From Clostridium acetobutylicum ATCC 824 (GTDB taxonomy: Bacteria > Bacillota > Clostridia > Clostridiales > Clostridiaceae): a stretch of 64,000 nt of DNA. Shown here piece after piece: positions 16,465-26,325 of this stretch. How positions within the stretch are numbered: the stretch's first letter is position 1; each line of letters starts with the position of its first letter. The stretch covers positions 716,001 to 780,000 of the forward strand of contig NC_003030.1 in the NCBI RefSeq assembly GCF_000008765.1. The letters run 5' to 3'. The notes beneath the pieces were generated by a model. It saw nothing but the letters and a program-made list of their open reading frames with translations, searched no databases and had not been told where the DNA came from. The position numbers and the translations under genes were made by a program.

Positions 16465-18045
16465 ATGTCAGAGTTGGTTAGTGAAATAGAAAAAAGGCGT
16501 ACATTCGCCATAATATCCCACCCAGATGCTGGAAAAACAACACTTACTGAAAAACTTTTATTATATGGAGGAGCCATAAGACTTGCAGGTTCTGTTAAGG
16601 CAAGAAAGGCTTCAAAACACGCAGTTTCAGACTGGATGGAAATAGAAAAGCAAAGAGGAATATCTGTTACGTCTTCAGTTATGCAGTTTAATTATGAAGG
16701 CTATTGTATTAATATACTTGATACCCCTGGTCACCAGGATTTTAGTGAAGATACATATAGAACACTCATGGCAGCTGATAGTGCTGTTATGGTAATTGAT
16801 GCAGCTAAAGGTATAGAGGCTCAAACTAAAAAGCTTTTTCATGTTTGTAGTCTTAGGGGAATACCTATATTTACATTTGTAAACAAGATGGATAGAGAAA
16901 GTAGAGATCCATTTGAACTTCTTCAAGAAATAGAAACCGAACTTGGAATAAAGTCTTATCCTATAAACTGGCCAATAGGTGCAGGTAAAGATTTTAAAGG
17001 TGTCTATGATAGAAGAAAAAAAGCCGTACATGTTTTTAATGGAGGAAATCACGGTCAAACAGAAGTAGAGGATGTTGAAGGAGATGTAAATGACCCTTCA
17101 CTAGGAGAATTATTAGGAGAAGCATTGCAAGAAAAACTTGCTGAAGATATAGAACTTTTAGACATAGCTGGAGATGAGTTTGATATAGAGAAGGTTAGGC
17201 AGGGAGAGATAACACCTGTTTTCTTTGGAAGTGCTCTTACAAACTTTGGAGTAAAGCCATTTCTTGAAGAATTTTTAAAACTTACAACACCACCTACTCC
17301 TAGAAATTCTGATAAAGGTGAAATAAATGTATTTGAGAATGATTTTTCTGCATTTATATTTAAAATCCAAGCTAATATGAATAAGGCTCACAGAGACAGA
17401 ATTGCGTTTATGAGAATATGTTCTGGTAAGTTTGAAAAGGGAATGGAAGTAAACCATGTTCAAAAAGGTAATACTGTGAAGCTTACTCAGCCTCAGCAGT
17501 TTTTAGCTCAAGATAGAGAAATAATAAATGAGGCTTATGCAGGAGATATTATAGGAGTTTTTGATCCAGGTATTTTTAACATAGGAGACACACTATGCAA
17601 AAGCTCTGATAAATTCAGGTTTGAAGGAATTCCAATCTTTGCACCTGAACATTTTGCAAGAGTTAGAACTGTAGATACTATGAAGAGAAAGCAATTTATA
17701 AAAGGAATAACACAGATAGCTCAAGAAGGTGCTATTCAGGTGTTTAAAGAAGTAAACATAGGAATAGAAGAACTTATAGTTGGAGTTGTTGGTGTTCTTC
17801 AATTTGAAGTACTTCAGTACAGACTTGAAAATGAATACAATGTTGATATAAAAATGGATAGGTTACCATTTAAGTATATAAGGTGGATAGAAAAAGGAGA
17901 TGCTGAAAATCTTACACTTACATCAGATACTAAAATTGTTAAGGATGTAAATGAAAGAAGTTTACTCTTATTCCAAAGTGAATGGTCTATAAGTTGGGCA
18001 ATCGAGCACAATGAAGGGCTTGTTCTTTCAGATATAAGCAAATAA
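16465..18045 (+). CDS. prfC: peptide chain release factor 3
   Basis: A 526-residue translational GTPase. G1 is HPDAGKTTLTEK (residues 19-30), G3 DTPGHQDFSEDT, and G4 NKMDR. Domains II and III follow, with FEVLQYRLENEYNVDI near the end. Length and motifs fit RF3, which removes RF1/RF2 from the ribosome after termination; the HQDFSEDTYR form separates it from EF-G. GAGGAGA precedes the ATG. It is monocistronic, ended by the hairpin at 18071. Confidence 0.95.
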   Translation: MSELVSEIEKRRTFAIISHPDAGKTTLTEKLLLYGGAIRLAGSVKARKASKHAVSDWMEIEKQRGISVTSSVMQFNYEGYCINILDTPGHQDFSEDTYRTLMAADSAVMVIDAAKGIEAQTKKLFHVCSLRGIPIFTFVNKMDRESRDPFELLQEIETELGIKSYPINWPIGAGKDFKGVYDRRKKAVHVFNGGNHGQTEVEDVEGDVNDPSLGELLGEALQEKLAEDIELLDIAGDEFDIEKVRQGEITPVFFGSALTNFGVKPFLEEFLKLTTPPTPRNSDKGEINVFENDFSAFIFKIQANMNKAHRDRIAFMRICSGKFEKGMEVNHVQKGNTVKLTQPQQFLAQDREIINEAYAGDIIGVFDPGIFNIGDTLCKSSDKFRFEGIPIFAPEHFARVRTVDTMKRKQFIKGITQIAQEGAIQVFKEVNIGIEELIVGVVGVLQFEVLQYRLENEYNVDIKMDRLPFKYIRWIEKGDAENLTLTSDTKIVKDVNERSLLLFQSEWSISWAIEHNEGLVLSDISK

Positions 18046-18070
18046 GGTTAAAAAAATAAACCTCGTGTTT

Positions 18071-18118
18071 TATAGGGAAATCAATATGAATTTAATAAAT
18101 CATCTTGATTTCCCTATA
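18071..18118 (+). terminator. terminator of prfC
   Basis: A 14-bp perfect stem (tatagggaaatcaa / ttgatttccctata) with a 20-base loop, then ttta and TTTTTT. It lies 25 bases after the prfC stop. Confidence 0.8.
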
Positions 18119-18241
18119 TTTATTTTTTGAATAAAAAAACTTTTATAGAAAAATCATAAATTTGTACCTATTTAATAAATAAAAGCTACCGATATAATTA
18201 ATTACATGATATATTAGTATTAAAAATTAAAGGAGGAGAGA

Positions 18242-20560
18242 ATGATAAAAAAATATACGCTGCACTTATATATTTTATTAGGAGTTTATCTTATACTATA
18301 TTTTATTTCAACAATTTTTCAATCAAAGTTTTTTGGAGATATTTTATCACCAATAGGAACTTTAATTTCCTTTTTTATATTAATATACGTGTATAAAAAA
18401 TCAGAACGTTTTAAAGGTGTGTGGCTTACTTTATCCTTAGGGTCACTAATATGGTCGATAACTGATATACTATGGGCAATTTGTGAATTATTAATTAGAA
18501 TTAATCCGGAAAATATCACTATATTTGATTTCTTTTATTTAGGAACTAATATATGTATAGTAACAGCTGGATATATATATATGAAAAAGTTTATTAAAGG
18601 AGTAAATTTAGTTCAGTTCTTTATAGATGTTTCTGCAATATCCATAAGTTGTTTTATTATATTTGGGCTTTTATTTTTGCATGGAAGTTTTAATTTATTT
18701 ATTAAAAATGCAAACAATATTATCGAATTTATATATATTATTACAGATCTTTTGATTATTAATTGTATTTTGTCAGGTTTGTTTTCAGTGCGTAAAGGTA
18801 AATTAACCAAAGGTGTATATATTACTATTTTAGGTACAGCAATATATGCAGTTGTTGATTTGGTTTATGTATATGAGTATTTTTATAATTTATATGTACC
18901 TAATTCTATAATTGATTTTATGTATGCCACATCTCTTTTAATAATTGCCTTTGGTGGTCTAACTGTTTTAAAATACAGTAACTTTGAATGGGCAGATGAG
19001 TTTTACTCTAAAACTAAAAACATCGGAAGTGAAAAAAAAGGACTATACTTATTGTTAACAATTCCTGTATATGTAATATTTGGAGGGTTTGATTTTTCAA
19101 AAATATTAGTGCTGCTCTATATTTTTGTAGCTTATGAGATATTAAGTAATTATGTGCAAAAGGCCATAAATAACGAAACACTTCTTACGTATGAAAAGGA
19201 CATAAATTTAATATTAGAAGAGAAAATTAAGGAACGTACAAAGGAGCTTTTATTAAAAAATCAGGAGTTAGAATATATATCTAATCACGATCCTATTACA
19301 AATGTCTATAATAGAAGATATTTAAATAAAAGATTACAGTGTATTATAAATGAAAAGAAATTGGATAATCAGGTAACAATACTTTATATAGATGTAGATG
19401 GCTTTAAAACCATAAATGATACATATGGACATGATATTGGTGATTATGTATTGATTGAAATTTCTGATAGGTTAAAGAAGACAGTTAAAGAAAATAATAT
19501 TTTAGCAAGATTAGGCGGAGATGAATTTGTAATTATAATTGAAGGAAAGTTAAGTAAAGAGGAAATTAAAAACATATGTGAAAAATTAATAAATAGTTGT
19601 AAGGAAACCATTTATTCAGATAATTATTTATTTAATGTGACCATTAGTATAGGAGTTGCAATGTTTCCGCATGATGCCATATCTAGAAATGTTATTATGA
19701 AAAACGCAGATATAGCAATGTATGATGCAAAATCTAAAGGAAAGAACAGATATTCATTCTTTGATTCACATGTAAGTAATGAAATTTTGGAAAAAGGCGA
19801 GATTGAATTACTACTTAGGAATGTAGATTATGATAAAGAATTTGAACTTTACTATCAGCCTCAAATAGATATAAACACTAATAAGTTAATTGGAGTAGAA
19901 GCGTTAATAAGGTGGCATTCTCCTATAATGGGTAATATTCCGCCAAATAAATTTATAAAAATTGCAGAGGAAACTGGGTCTATAGAAAAAATAGGACAGT
20001 GGGTTATGAATACAGCTGCAAAACAAATTGGTATATGGAATGAAAAATTTGATTCAAATATAAGAATGTCAATTAATATATCACCTAATCAGCTTGTTAG
20101 TATAGATTTTGCAAGTGATTTAGAGAAAATCATGAAAAAGTATGGTTTAAAATCAGATTGGATTGATATAGAAATTACAGAAAATATTGCAATGAAGGGT
20201 GAAGGGATTTTTAAGCAAATATTTTTAACACTAGATAATATGGGAATATCAATTTCGATAGACGATTTTGGAACTGGATATTCTTCATTAAGTTACATTC
20301 AGAAGTTTTCTTTTAATCGTCTAAAAATAGCAAAGGAATTAATTGATAACATTACAATTGACTTAAATAAAAGGCATATTGTAAAAGCAATTGTAATGCT
20401 ATCTGAGGGATTGAATATTTTGACAATAGCAGAAGGTGTGGAAACAGAAGATCAGCTTAATATAGTAAAAGAAATAGGCTGTAATCAAGTGCAAGGGTAT
20501 GTTTATAGCAAGCCTGTTACAGCAGATAGATTTGAAAAGGAATTTTTATTACAAATTTAA
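18242..20560 (+). CDS. membrane-bound GGDEF-EAL c-di-GMP protein
   Basis: A 772-residue protein. About eight membrane segments fill residues 5-310, followed by a short coiled linker and a GGDEF domain with intact GGDEF (residues 425-429). An EAL domain follows with EAL at 553-555, DDFGTGYSSLSYI and AEGVETEDQL. Both catalytic signatures look complete, so it could make and degrade c-di-GMP; no RxxD inhibitory site lies just before GGDEF. The N-terminus resembles 7TM-type sensor modules of unknown ligand. It is a single gene; GGAGGAG precedes the ATG. Its end overlaps the end of the convergent HAD gene by 12 bases. Confidence 0.92.
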   Translation: MIKKYTLHLYILLGVYLILYFISTIFQSKFFGDILSPIGTLISFFILIYVYKKSERFKGVWLTLSLGSLIWSITDILWAICELLIRINPENITIFDFFYLGTNICIVTAGYIYMKKFIKGVNLVQFFIDVSAISISCFIIFGLLFLHGSFNLFIKNANNIIEFIYIITDLLIINCILSGLFSVRKGKLTKGVYITILGTAIYAVVDLVYVYEYFYNLYVPNSIIDFMYATSLLIIAFGGLTVLKYSNFEWADEFYSKTKNIGSEKKGLYLLLTIPVYVIFGGFDFSKILVLLYIFVAYEILSNYVQKAINNETLLTYEKDINLILEEKIKERTKELLLKNQELEYISNHDPITNVYNRRYLNKRLQCIINEKKLDNQVTILYIDVDGFKTINDTYGHDIGDYVLIEISDRLKKTVKENNILARLGGDEFVIIIEGKLSKEEIKNICEKLINSCKETIYSDNYLFNVTISIGVAMFPHDAISRNVIMKNADIAMYDAKSKGKNRYSFFDSHVSNEILEKGEIELLLRNVDYDKEFELYYQPQIDINTNKLIGVEALIRWHSPIMGNIPPNKFIKIAEETGSIEKIGQWVMNTAAKQIGIWNEKFDSNIRMSINISPNQLVSIDFASDLEKIMKKYGLKSDWIDIEITENIAMKGEGIFKQIFLTLDNMGISISIDDFGTGYSSLSYIQKFSFNRLKIAKELIDNITIDLNKRHIVKAIVMLSEGLNILTIAEGVETEDQLNIVKEIGCNQVQGYVYSKPVTADRFEKEFLLQI

Positions 20561-21196
20561 AATGTCTATTTCATTAAAAGAATGTATTATAGTATCTGCT
20601 TTAGATAAATCTTGATTACCGGAATTAGGATTTTTAAAACCTATACACTTCATTCCAGCATTTTTAGCGGCTAAAACTCCGTTGTGTGAATCTTCTATAA
20701 CAACGCATTGTTCAGGTGAAACATCAAGTTTTTTAGCAGCATATAGAAATATATCAGGATTTGGTTTACTTCTTTCAACATAGTCACCAGTAACAAGCTC
20801 GTTAAATTGTTTCGCTAATTCAAAGTTGTTTATTATGTACTTTATAACACGCATAGGAGAAGAAGAAGCCACTGCAGTTTTGAAATTATTTTCTTTCAGG
20901 GCGCCTAGAAGTTCTGGTATGTGATCTATGGGTTTTATATTTGTATTTGGTGATGATAAGAACTCAAAGAATCCATTTCTTTCTTTATTGATAAGACTTT
21001 CTACAGTGTTTTCTAAATTGTATGTATCCTTTATGTTACTCCACATATATAGAGATGTGGTACCGATAAATTTACTGTACTCATTAGGTGTCATTGTTAT
21101 ATTAAGTTCTTTAAAAAGTTTAAACGCATAATCTAAATGTAATGGTTCGCTGTCTATAAGCACACCATCCATATCAAAAATAACTGCTTTTATCAT
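20549..21196 (-). CDS. HAD subfamily IA phosphatase (beta-phosphoglucomutase-like)
   Basis: A 215-residue HAD protein. Motif I is FDMDGVLIDSEP (Asp 8, Asp 10), motif II AVASSSP, motif III Lys in RSKPNPDIFL, and motif IV VIEDSHNGVLAAKNAGMKCIG. The small alpha-helical cap puts it with beta-phosphoglucomutase/phosphatase-like enzymes. It lacks obvious residues that would decide mutase against phosphatase. AGGAG lies about 10 bases before the ATG. The stop lies inside the end of the convergent GGDEF-EAL gene. Confidence 0.88.
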   Translation of the reverse strand: MIKAVIFDMDGVLIDSEPLHLDYAFKLFKELNITMTPNEYSKFIGTTSLYMWSNIKDTYNLENTVESLINKERNGFFEFLSSPNTNIKPIDHIPELLGALKENNFKTAVASSSPMRVIKYIINNFELAKQFNELVTGDYVERSKPNPDIFLYAAKKLDVSPEQCVVIEDSHNGVLAAKNAGMKCIGFKNPNSGNQDLSKADTIIHSFNEIDILNL

Positions 21197-21227
21197 AGTT
21201 GTATACTCTCCTATTAAACAAAATCAA

Positions 21228-21253
21228 AGGCTGAATCGATGGTGATTCAGCCT
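21228..21253 (-). terminator. terminator after the PAP2 gene
   Basis: A 10-bp perfect stem (aggctgaatc / gattcagcct) with a 6-base loop. On the minus strand it is followed by ttgattttg. It lies between the minus-strand PAP2 and HAD genes. Confidence 0.75.
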
Positions 21254-21278
21254 CAGGTTGTATAAAAATAAATTTTAT

Positions 21279-22244
21279 TTATGTTGTTGAAACTGACTTA
21301 TTGCTTGCTAATGTTTTATCAGCAGTTCTATAATAGTATTTATTTATAAGGGGTTGAAGCTTAGGTTGAAGTTTAGCAAATACAAAGTCTGTTAGTTTTA
21401 CGGAACAGAAAGCTAAAATTAAGCCGCCTAAAACATCAATAGCCCAATGAATTTCAAGATACATTGTAGAATAAATTACACTTAAGCAGAAGAAGCCCCA
21501 AATAGATTTAAAGAGTAAGTTCTTTTCTCTAAGTAACAGCAAAAACGCTGCAAAGGCTATAGAAGTATGCATTGATGGAAAACAATTTAAGGTAGAACCG
21601 TAAGCTTGTCTATAAGAATAATGTCTTAAAAGCATATCAGGATGACCATTAACAAACCATACTTCTTGAAGATGAAAAATAACATAAAAGGGACTGATTA
21701 AAAATATTTGAAAAACATGAGCACTGCACATGTATTTAAGCATTTTCTTAATATCCTTACAAATTGCTGAACGAAAAATACATATCATAGTACAAAGTGT
21801 AAAGCCGTTATTATATACAAGACGCATAAACCAGGTTAAATTATCACTTCTATATAATCTTGCAAAGGAAGCATCATTAAAAGGTATACTATCAAAGATA
21901 GGATTTAAATTAAATACTATTTTCATTTTGGCTTCCCATTGTATAACGCTGCCCCAAAAGGCATATCCATGTTTGTTTAGATAAGATAAAAACATAAATA
22001 GCGGTATACTTAAAATAATAAAACTTATCCAACGAACATCTTTTCTTATATCTTTATAAGCAGTTAAGAATATAAATGGATAAATTAAAGTTATGACTTT
22101 ATAACCAGGCGAAGATTTTCCAACGAACACATGAAAATAGTACATGAAAACTATTACGCCAATTATAAATGGATAAAAATTATTAAAAAAGTCAAGAAAC
22201 TTTTTTAAGTAAGATTGTAATGTTTCTATGTTTAATTCCTTCAT
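21279..22244 (-). CDS. PAP2 superfamily phosphatase/phosphotransferase
   Basis: A 321-residue membrane protein with about six or seven membrane segments. PAP2 motif II is FPSMHTSIAF and motif III is YLEIHWAIDVLGG, with the catalytic His pair; motif I is not obvious. The long N-terminal membrane part resembles the aureobasidin-resistance/inositol-phosphotransferase-like branch. It probably acts on lipid phosphates at the outer membrane face. Start ATG 22244 is chosen because GGAGG lies 8 bases upstream; an earlier in-frame start at 22265 precedes that site. Confidence 0.85.
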   Translation of the reverse strand: MKELNIETLQSYLKKFLDFFNNFYPFIIGVIVFMYYFHVFVGKSSPGYKVITLIYPFIFLTAYKDIRKDVRWISFIILSIPLFMFLSYLNKHGYAFWGSVIQWEAKMKIVFNLNPIFDSIPFNDASFARLYRSDNLTWFMRLVYNNGFTLCTMICIFRSAICKDIKKMLKYMCSAHVFQIFLISPFYVIFHLQEVWFVNGHPDMLLRHYSYRQAYGSTLNCFPSMHTSIAFAAFLLLLREKNLLFKSIWGFFCLSVIYSTMYLEIHWAIDVLGGLILAFCSVKLTDFVFAKLQPKLQPLINKYYYRTADKTLASNKSVSTT

Positions 22245-22458
22245 TATTAGTACCTCCATTATCAAGTCTCATTATAGCATATTTTGTATAAATAATTAAA
22301 GAAAATTTAACATGAATTTGAGAAATTATATTGTAATAAAATTAATATTTTTATAAAAAGAACTACTTAAAATTAAGAATGTTTTATGTGAAAAAGTTGA
22401 GTGTAATTTTAAGTAGTTTTTATGTTACTCTATATATTATAAATATTTTATTTTCTAT

Positions 22459-22614
22459 TTAAAAGCTTCTCATTCTTTTTACTAATATATCACCAATGAA
22501 AACAAAGGTAGATATGATTACAAAGAAGTATATTCCTTCAAGAATAGAGTTGAATATAAAAGCGGACATAAGTATTAGAATAATCAATCCACATAGCCAT
22601 TTAAAAAAGTGCAT
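22459..22614 (-). CDS. 51-residue membrane protein, unrecognised
   Basis: A short frame with a well-placed ribosome site: GGAGG 8 bases before ATG 22614. The product MHFFKWLCGLIILILMSAFIF... has two hydrophobic segments (about 5-20 and 27-43) and a basic C-terminus KRMRSF. It is alone, upstream of the PAP2 gene on the same strand, with no Cys-rich or toxin-like signature I can identify. The good start and membrane pattern make it a likely real small gene. Confidence 0.55.
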   Translation of the reverse strand: MHFFKWLCGLIILILMSAFIFNSILEGIYFFVIISTFVFIGDILVKRMRSF

Positions 22615-22861
22615 ATAAATCGTCCTCCAATCTAAAGTGTAAAGATTATGTGCAATAAGTTACTATATATACAAAAAAACGAAGACTATTATTCATATAG
22701 AGTTTTGATTGAAAATGAAGTTATTATATATTATTAGATTTTAAAAATAAAATTATTCTAATAGTGTATGGATACATTTGCATAAAGCATATTATGAGAT
22801 ATAATTTTATTTAATAAGGTCTTATTTACATAGTATTTAATATAATTTTAGGAGGATTTAT

Positions 22862-23419
22862 ATGGAAGGAAATTCAGCAAAAGTTAAGTATAATGTTAAG
22901 GATATAGTACAAATATCTTTAATGTCAGCTATAGTTTTTGTAGCAACGAAACTTACAGCTATACCAGTTGGAATTGGGTATAAGGGAGTAGTACATCTTG
23001 GCGACAGTATGATATTTATAGCTGCTATTTTATTATCAAGTCGTAATGCAGTTTTGTCTTCAGCAATAGGAATGAGTTTGTACGATATTCTGTCACCAAC
23101 ACCAATGTGGACGCCGTTTACTTTTGTAATAAAAGGAGGAATGGCATATATAGCATCTAAAATTAGTTACGAAAAACAATACAAAGGGAATAATATATTA
23201 GTTAATTTAGTAGGATGTATTTCTGGTGGGGTATGGATGGTTGGAGCATATTATTTTGCGGGAGCATTAATAAATCATTATTTAATGAAATATCCTTGGA
23301 ATCAAAGTTTTATTGCTCAAGGAACACACATACCAGCAGATATAGCACAGGTTGTTGTTGGTATTATCGTAGCCTTACCTATAAGTAAAATCTTAAAAAA
23401 GGCAAATATAATAAGATAG
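22862..23419 (+). CDS. ECF transporter S component
   Basis: A 185-residue membrane protein with about five or six hydrophobic segments. The N-terminal pattern (IVQISLMSAIVFVATKLTAIPV, then VVHLGDSMIFIAAILLSSRNAVLSSAIG) is typical of PF07155-type S components. The segment WTPFTFVIKGGMAYIASK is the loop preceding helix 4. It would bind a vitamin or similar micronutrient and use a shared EcfAAT module encoded elsewhere. No riboswitch is visible in the 247-base upstream gap, so the ligand is unknown. GGAGG precedes the ATG. Confidence 0.85.
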   Translation: MEGNSAKVKYNVKDIVQISLMSAIVFVATKLTAIPVGIGYKGVVHLGDSMIFIAAILLSSRNAVLSSAIGMSLYDILSPTPMWTPFTFVIKGGMAYIASKISYEKQYKGNNILVNLVGCISGGVWMVGAYYFAGALINHYLMKYPWNQSFIAQGTHIPADIAQVVVGIIVALPISKILKKANIIR

Positions 23420-23436
23420 AGTTTTACGATATAATA

Positions 23437-23460
23437 AAAGAGAGGTTTTTGCCTCTCTTT
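23437..23460. terminator. bidirectional terminator
   Basis: A 9-bp perfect stem (aaagagagg / cctctcttt) with a T-rich loop, between the convergent ECF S-component and zinc-ribbon genes. A-tract before and T-tract after fit use in both directions. Confidence 0.8.
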
Positions 23461-23468
23461 AATAATTT

Positions 23469-23639
23469 CTACCTGAAATCTCTGCTGAAGTTATTTCTTT
23501 TATTTTTTCTAGCTTTTCTGCACTCTGGGCATCTTACAGGATCATTTTCAAATCCTTTTTCTTTATAGAAAGCCTGCTCTCCTTCAGTAAATACAAATTC
23601 TTTTCCACAATCTTTACATACAATAGTCTTATCTGCCAC
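23469..23639 (-). CDS. small zinc-ribbon protein
   Basis: A 56-residue protein with two CxxC knuckles, CKDCGKEF and CPECRKARK, in the pattern of the probable zinc-binding domain family (PF13451). GTG at 23639 is chosen because AAGGAGG lies 8 bases upstream; an in-frame ATG at 23660 sits before that site. The leader contains an imperfect inverted repeat (catagga / tcctatg at 23658-23664 and 23690-23696). A nucleic-acid or protein-binding role is likely but not defined. Confidence 0.85.
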   Translation of the reverse strand: MADKTIVCKDCGKEFVFTEGEQAFYKEKGFENDPVRCPECRKARKNKRNNFSRDFR

Positions 23640-23948
23640 GATAAAAACCTCCTTAAACATAGGACTAATTTATCTTGGATAGTTTTAGCTCCTATGCTTG
23701 AGGAGGAAAAAAGACCCTGATAATTAAACCTAATTTTATAAAATATTGAGCTCACACTCTATAAGTAATTATAGCATAAATAGTAAAAAAAACAATATAA
23801 AAATTTGGCTTAAAATCATAATGTAATCGTATTAAATTTGGTATTCAGTATAAATTATTGTAGCCAAAATCACGATAAAATTATATAATAAGAATGAAAA
23901 GTTATTACTAAAAAATAAGGATTTAATTTATAAGAAAAGTGGGTATAT
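23640..23948. other. 309-base divergent intergenic region
   Basis: It holds the leader of the zinc-ribbon gene, with a short hairpin (23658-23696), and the promoter region of the GAF-GGDEF gene. It is otherwise A/T-rich. I see no open frame with a ribosome site and no recognisable riboswitch. Confidence 0.5.
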
Positions 23949-25034
23949 ATGGATACGAATTATAAGATGTTATATGAGAAATATGAAAAGTTAAAGAATG
24001 AATTCAGCACATATCAAAATTTTGCGGAAACACAAATTCAGCGTATGAATGGAAAAAATACTGAACTAGAAAAAAAACTTGATATTTTAACAAATGTCAT
24101 AGAAGTCAGTAAATACATAAATTCAAATATAAGCGATGATAATTTAGTACCTATGATAAATGATATGATTATAGGTATATTAGGTGTTACGTATTCTACA
24201 ATATATTTAGTTGAGGATGATGAAAAGTTAATAGTAAAGGCTTCAAATGTTATGGATAATTATGATATTATAGTGAATCCTGTGTTTTCAACTTTTAGTG
24301 ATAATAGACCTATTGTAATTAATTCTAAAGAGCCACTATTTAAGGAGTTTAAAAATAAGTTAAAGGTACACTCAATTATTGGTGTTCCAATAACTTTAAG
24401 AGATAACTTTAGAGGATATATTATAGTTGAGCATACACTGTATGATTTTTTTAGTCATGGACATATAAAATTTATATCATCAATAGCAAATCAAATAGCT
24501 ATTGCAATTGAAAATAGCTTTCTTTACAAGAAGGTTAAGGAATCATCAATTAAGGATCCATTTTTAGGAATATATAATAGAAAGCATTTTTTTGATATGA
24601 TAGAAGGAAAGGTTGCAAAAGATTCACGCAGAAGCTTTGCTATCGTTATGCTTGACATTGATCATTTTAAAAGTTTTAATGATTCTTATGGTCATCAATT
24701 TGGTGATGAGGTTTTAATACAGACAGCTAAAATATTAGAACAGAGTATTGGAGAAAAAGATGAAGTTGCAAGATATGGTGGAGAAGAGATTGTACTTTAT
24801 CTTAACGATGCTCAAAGTAAGGAAAAGGTGTTTAAAACTGTAGATGGAATTAGGGCCTCTCTCAGCAATAATTCAGTTAGACACGGTGGAATAGAGAAAA
24901 GAGTCACAGCAAGTTTTGGTATAAGCTACTATCCGCAGAATGGAGAAACTGTTGAAAAAGTTGTAAGCGTTGCTGATGCTATGCTCTATGAAGCTAAGAA
25001 TAGTGGAAGAAATAAAGTAGTTTCATCATTATGA
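23949..25034 (+). CDS. GAF-GGDEF diguanylate cyclase
   Basis: A 361-residue soluble protein: an N-terminal coiled coil (about 5-45), a GAF sensory domain (about 60-195, with the N/C-terminal helices HIKFISSIANQIAIAIENSFLYKKV), then a GGDEF domain. Its active motif is GGEEI (277-281), a functional GGDEF variant, with DIDHFKSFNDSYGHQFGDEVL before it. It probably makes c-di-GMP in response to a small ligand. tyrS follows only 39 bases downstream on the same strand with no terminator between, so the two may share a transcript. Confidence 0.92.
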   Translation: MDTNYKMLYEKYEKLKNEFSTYQNFAETQIQRMNGKNTELEKKLDILTNVIEVSKYINSNISDDNLVPMINDMIIGILGVTYSTIYLVEDDEKLIVKASNVMDNYDIIVNPVFSTFSDNRPIVINSKEPLFKEFKNKLKVHSIIGVPITLRDNFRGYIIVEHTLYDFFSHGHIKFISSIANQIAIAIENSFLYKKVKESSIKDPFLGIYNRKHFFDMIEGKVAKDSRRSFAIVMLDIDHFKSFNDSYGHQFGDEVLIQTAKILEQSIGEKDEVARYGGEEIVLYLNDAQSKEKVFKTVDGIRASLSNNSVRHGGIEKRVTASFGISYYPQNGETVEKVVSVADAMLYEAKNSGRNKVVSSL

Positions 25035-25073
25035 GATTAAATTATAAGACGTTTTAAGGAGGAACATTTATTT

Positions 25074-26297
25074 ATGTCAAATGTTTTAGATGAGTTAATT
25101 GAGCGTGGATACGCAAAACAATTTACACATGAAGAGGAGACAAGAAAGTTACTCTCAGAGGAAAAGGTGACTTTTTATATAGGGTTTGATCCAACAGGAG
25201 ACAGTTTACATGTGGGGCACTTTATTGCACTTATGCTTATGGCTCGTATGCAAAAAGCAGGACACAGACCAATTGTACTTATTGGTGGTGGCACAGCTAT
25301 GGTTGGTGACCCTACTGGAAAGACAGACATGAGAAAGATGCTAACTAGAGAAGAAATAAATCACAATGTTGAATGTTTAAAAAAGCAGATGTCAAGGTTC
25401 ATTGACTTCAGTGATGATAAGGCTATTATAGTAAATAATGCTGAGTGGCTTATGGGGCAAAATTACATAGAGTTTTTAAGAGAAGTTGGAGTCCATTTTT
25501 CAGTAAATAAAATGCTTACAGCAGAATGTTTTAAGCAAAGAATGGAAAAAGGATTATCATTTCTTGAATTTAACTATATGCTTATGCAGGGATTTGATTT
25601 CTATAAGTTAAATGAGAAATATGATTGTAAAATGGAATTGGGCGGAGATGACCAGTGGTCAAATATGATAGCTGGAGTTGAGCTCATAAGAAGGAAATCA
25701 AATAAAAAAGCATATGCTATGACATCAGCGCTTTTAACCAATAGTGAAGGTAAAAAGATGGGTAAAACAGAGAAGGGTGCATTATGGCTTGATGCAGAAA
25801 AAACATCTCCATATGATTTTTTTCAATATTGGAGAAATGTTAATGATGCAGATGTTGAAAAATGCCTTTCTATGCTTACATTTTTACCAATGGATGAAGT
25901 TAGAAGACTGGCTTCTCTAAAAGATCAAGAGATAAATAAGGCAAAAGAAGTATTGGCTTATGAAGTTACAAAACTTGTACACGGTGAAGAAGAGGCTAAG
26001 AAAGCATTAAATTCTTCTAAGGCTTTATTCGGTGGCGGAACTAACATGGATAATGTTCCAACGGTTTCAATTCCGGAAGATATGCTTTCAAGTTCTATAT
26101 TAGATGTATTAGTCCATACAAAGATAATACCATCTAAGGGTGAGGGAAGAAGGCTTGTGCAGCAAGGTGGAATAACCCTTAACGATACGAAAGTTGAAGA
26201 CTTTAACTACGAGATAACAAAAGAAGACTTCAATGATGATGGTTTTGCTCTTGTAAGAAGAGGAAAGAAAAAATACTATAAAATTGTAATTGGCTAA
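25074..26297 (+). CDS. tyrS: tyrosyl-tRNA synthetase
   Basis: A 407-residue class I synthetase. HIGH-type motif HVGH (46-49), KMSKS-type KMGKT (228-232), and a C-terminal S4 RNA-binding domain ([17 protein letters not shown]). It charges tRNA-Tyr. Unlike trpS and leuS in this window there is no T-box upstream; it follows a GGDEF gene by 39 bases, which is an odd pairing for a synthetase. AAGGAGG precedes the ATG. Confidence 0.96.
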   Translation: MSNVLDELIERGYAKQFTHEEETRKLLSEEKVTFYIGFDPTGDSLHVGHFIALMLMARMQKAGHRPIVLIGGGTAMVGDPTGKTDMRKMLTREEINHNVECLKKQMSRFIDFSDDKAIIVNNAEWLMGQNYIEFLREVGVHFSVNKMLTAECFKQRMEKGLSFLEFNYMLMQGFDFYKLNEKYDCKMELGGDDQWSNMIAGVELIRRKSNKKAYAMTSALLTNSEGKKMGKTEKGALWLDAEKTSPYDFFQYWRNVNDADVEKCLSMLTFLPMDEVRRLASLKDQEINKAKEVLAYEVTKLVHGEEEAKKALNSSKALFGGGTNMDNVPTVSIPEDMLSSSILDVLVHTKIIPSKGEGRRLVQQGGITLNDTKVEDFNYEITKEDFNDDGFALVRRGKKKYYKIVIG

Positions 26298-26325
26298 GTT
26301 GTAAATCTAATAAATAAATTCTATG

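Noticed and set aside
16675-17058. Antisense open frames inside prfC
   Set aside because: Explained by codon use of the RF3 gene; the plus-strand frame has full GTPase motifs.
18119-18241. c-di-GMP riboswitch before the GGDEF-EAL gene
   Set aside because: No GEMM-like conserved core or paired stems could be recognised in this short A/T-rich stretch.
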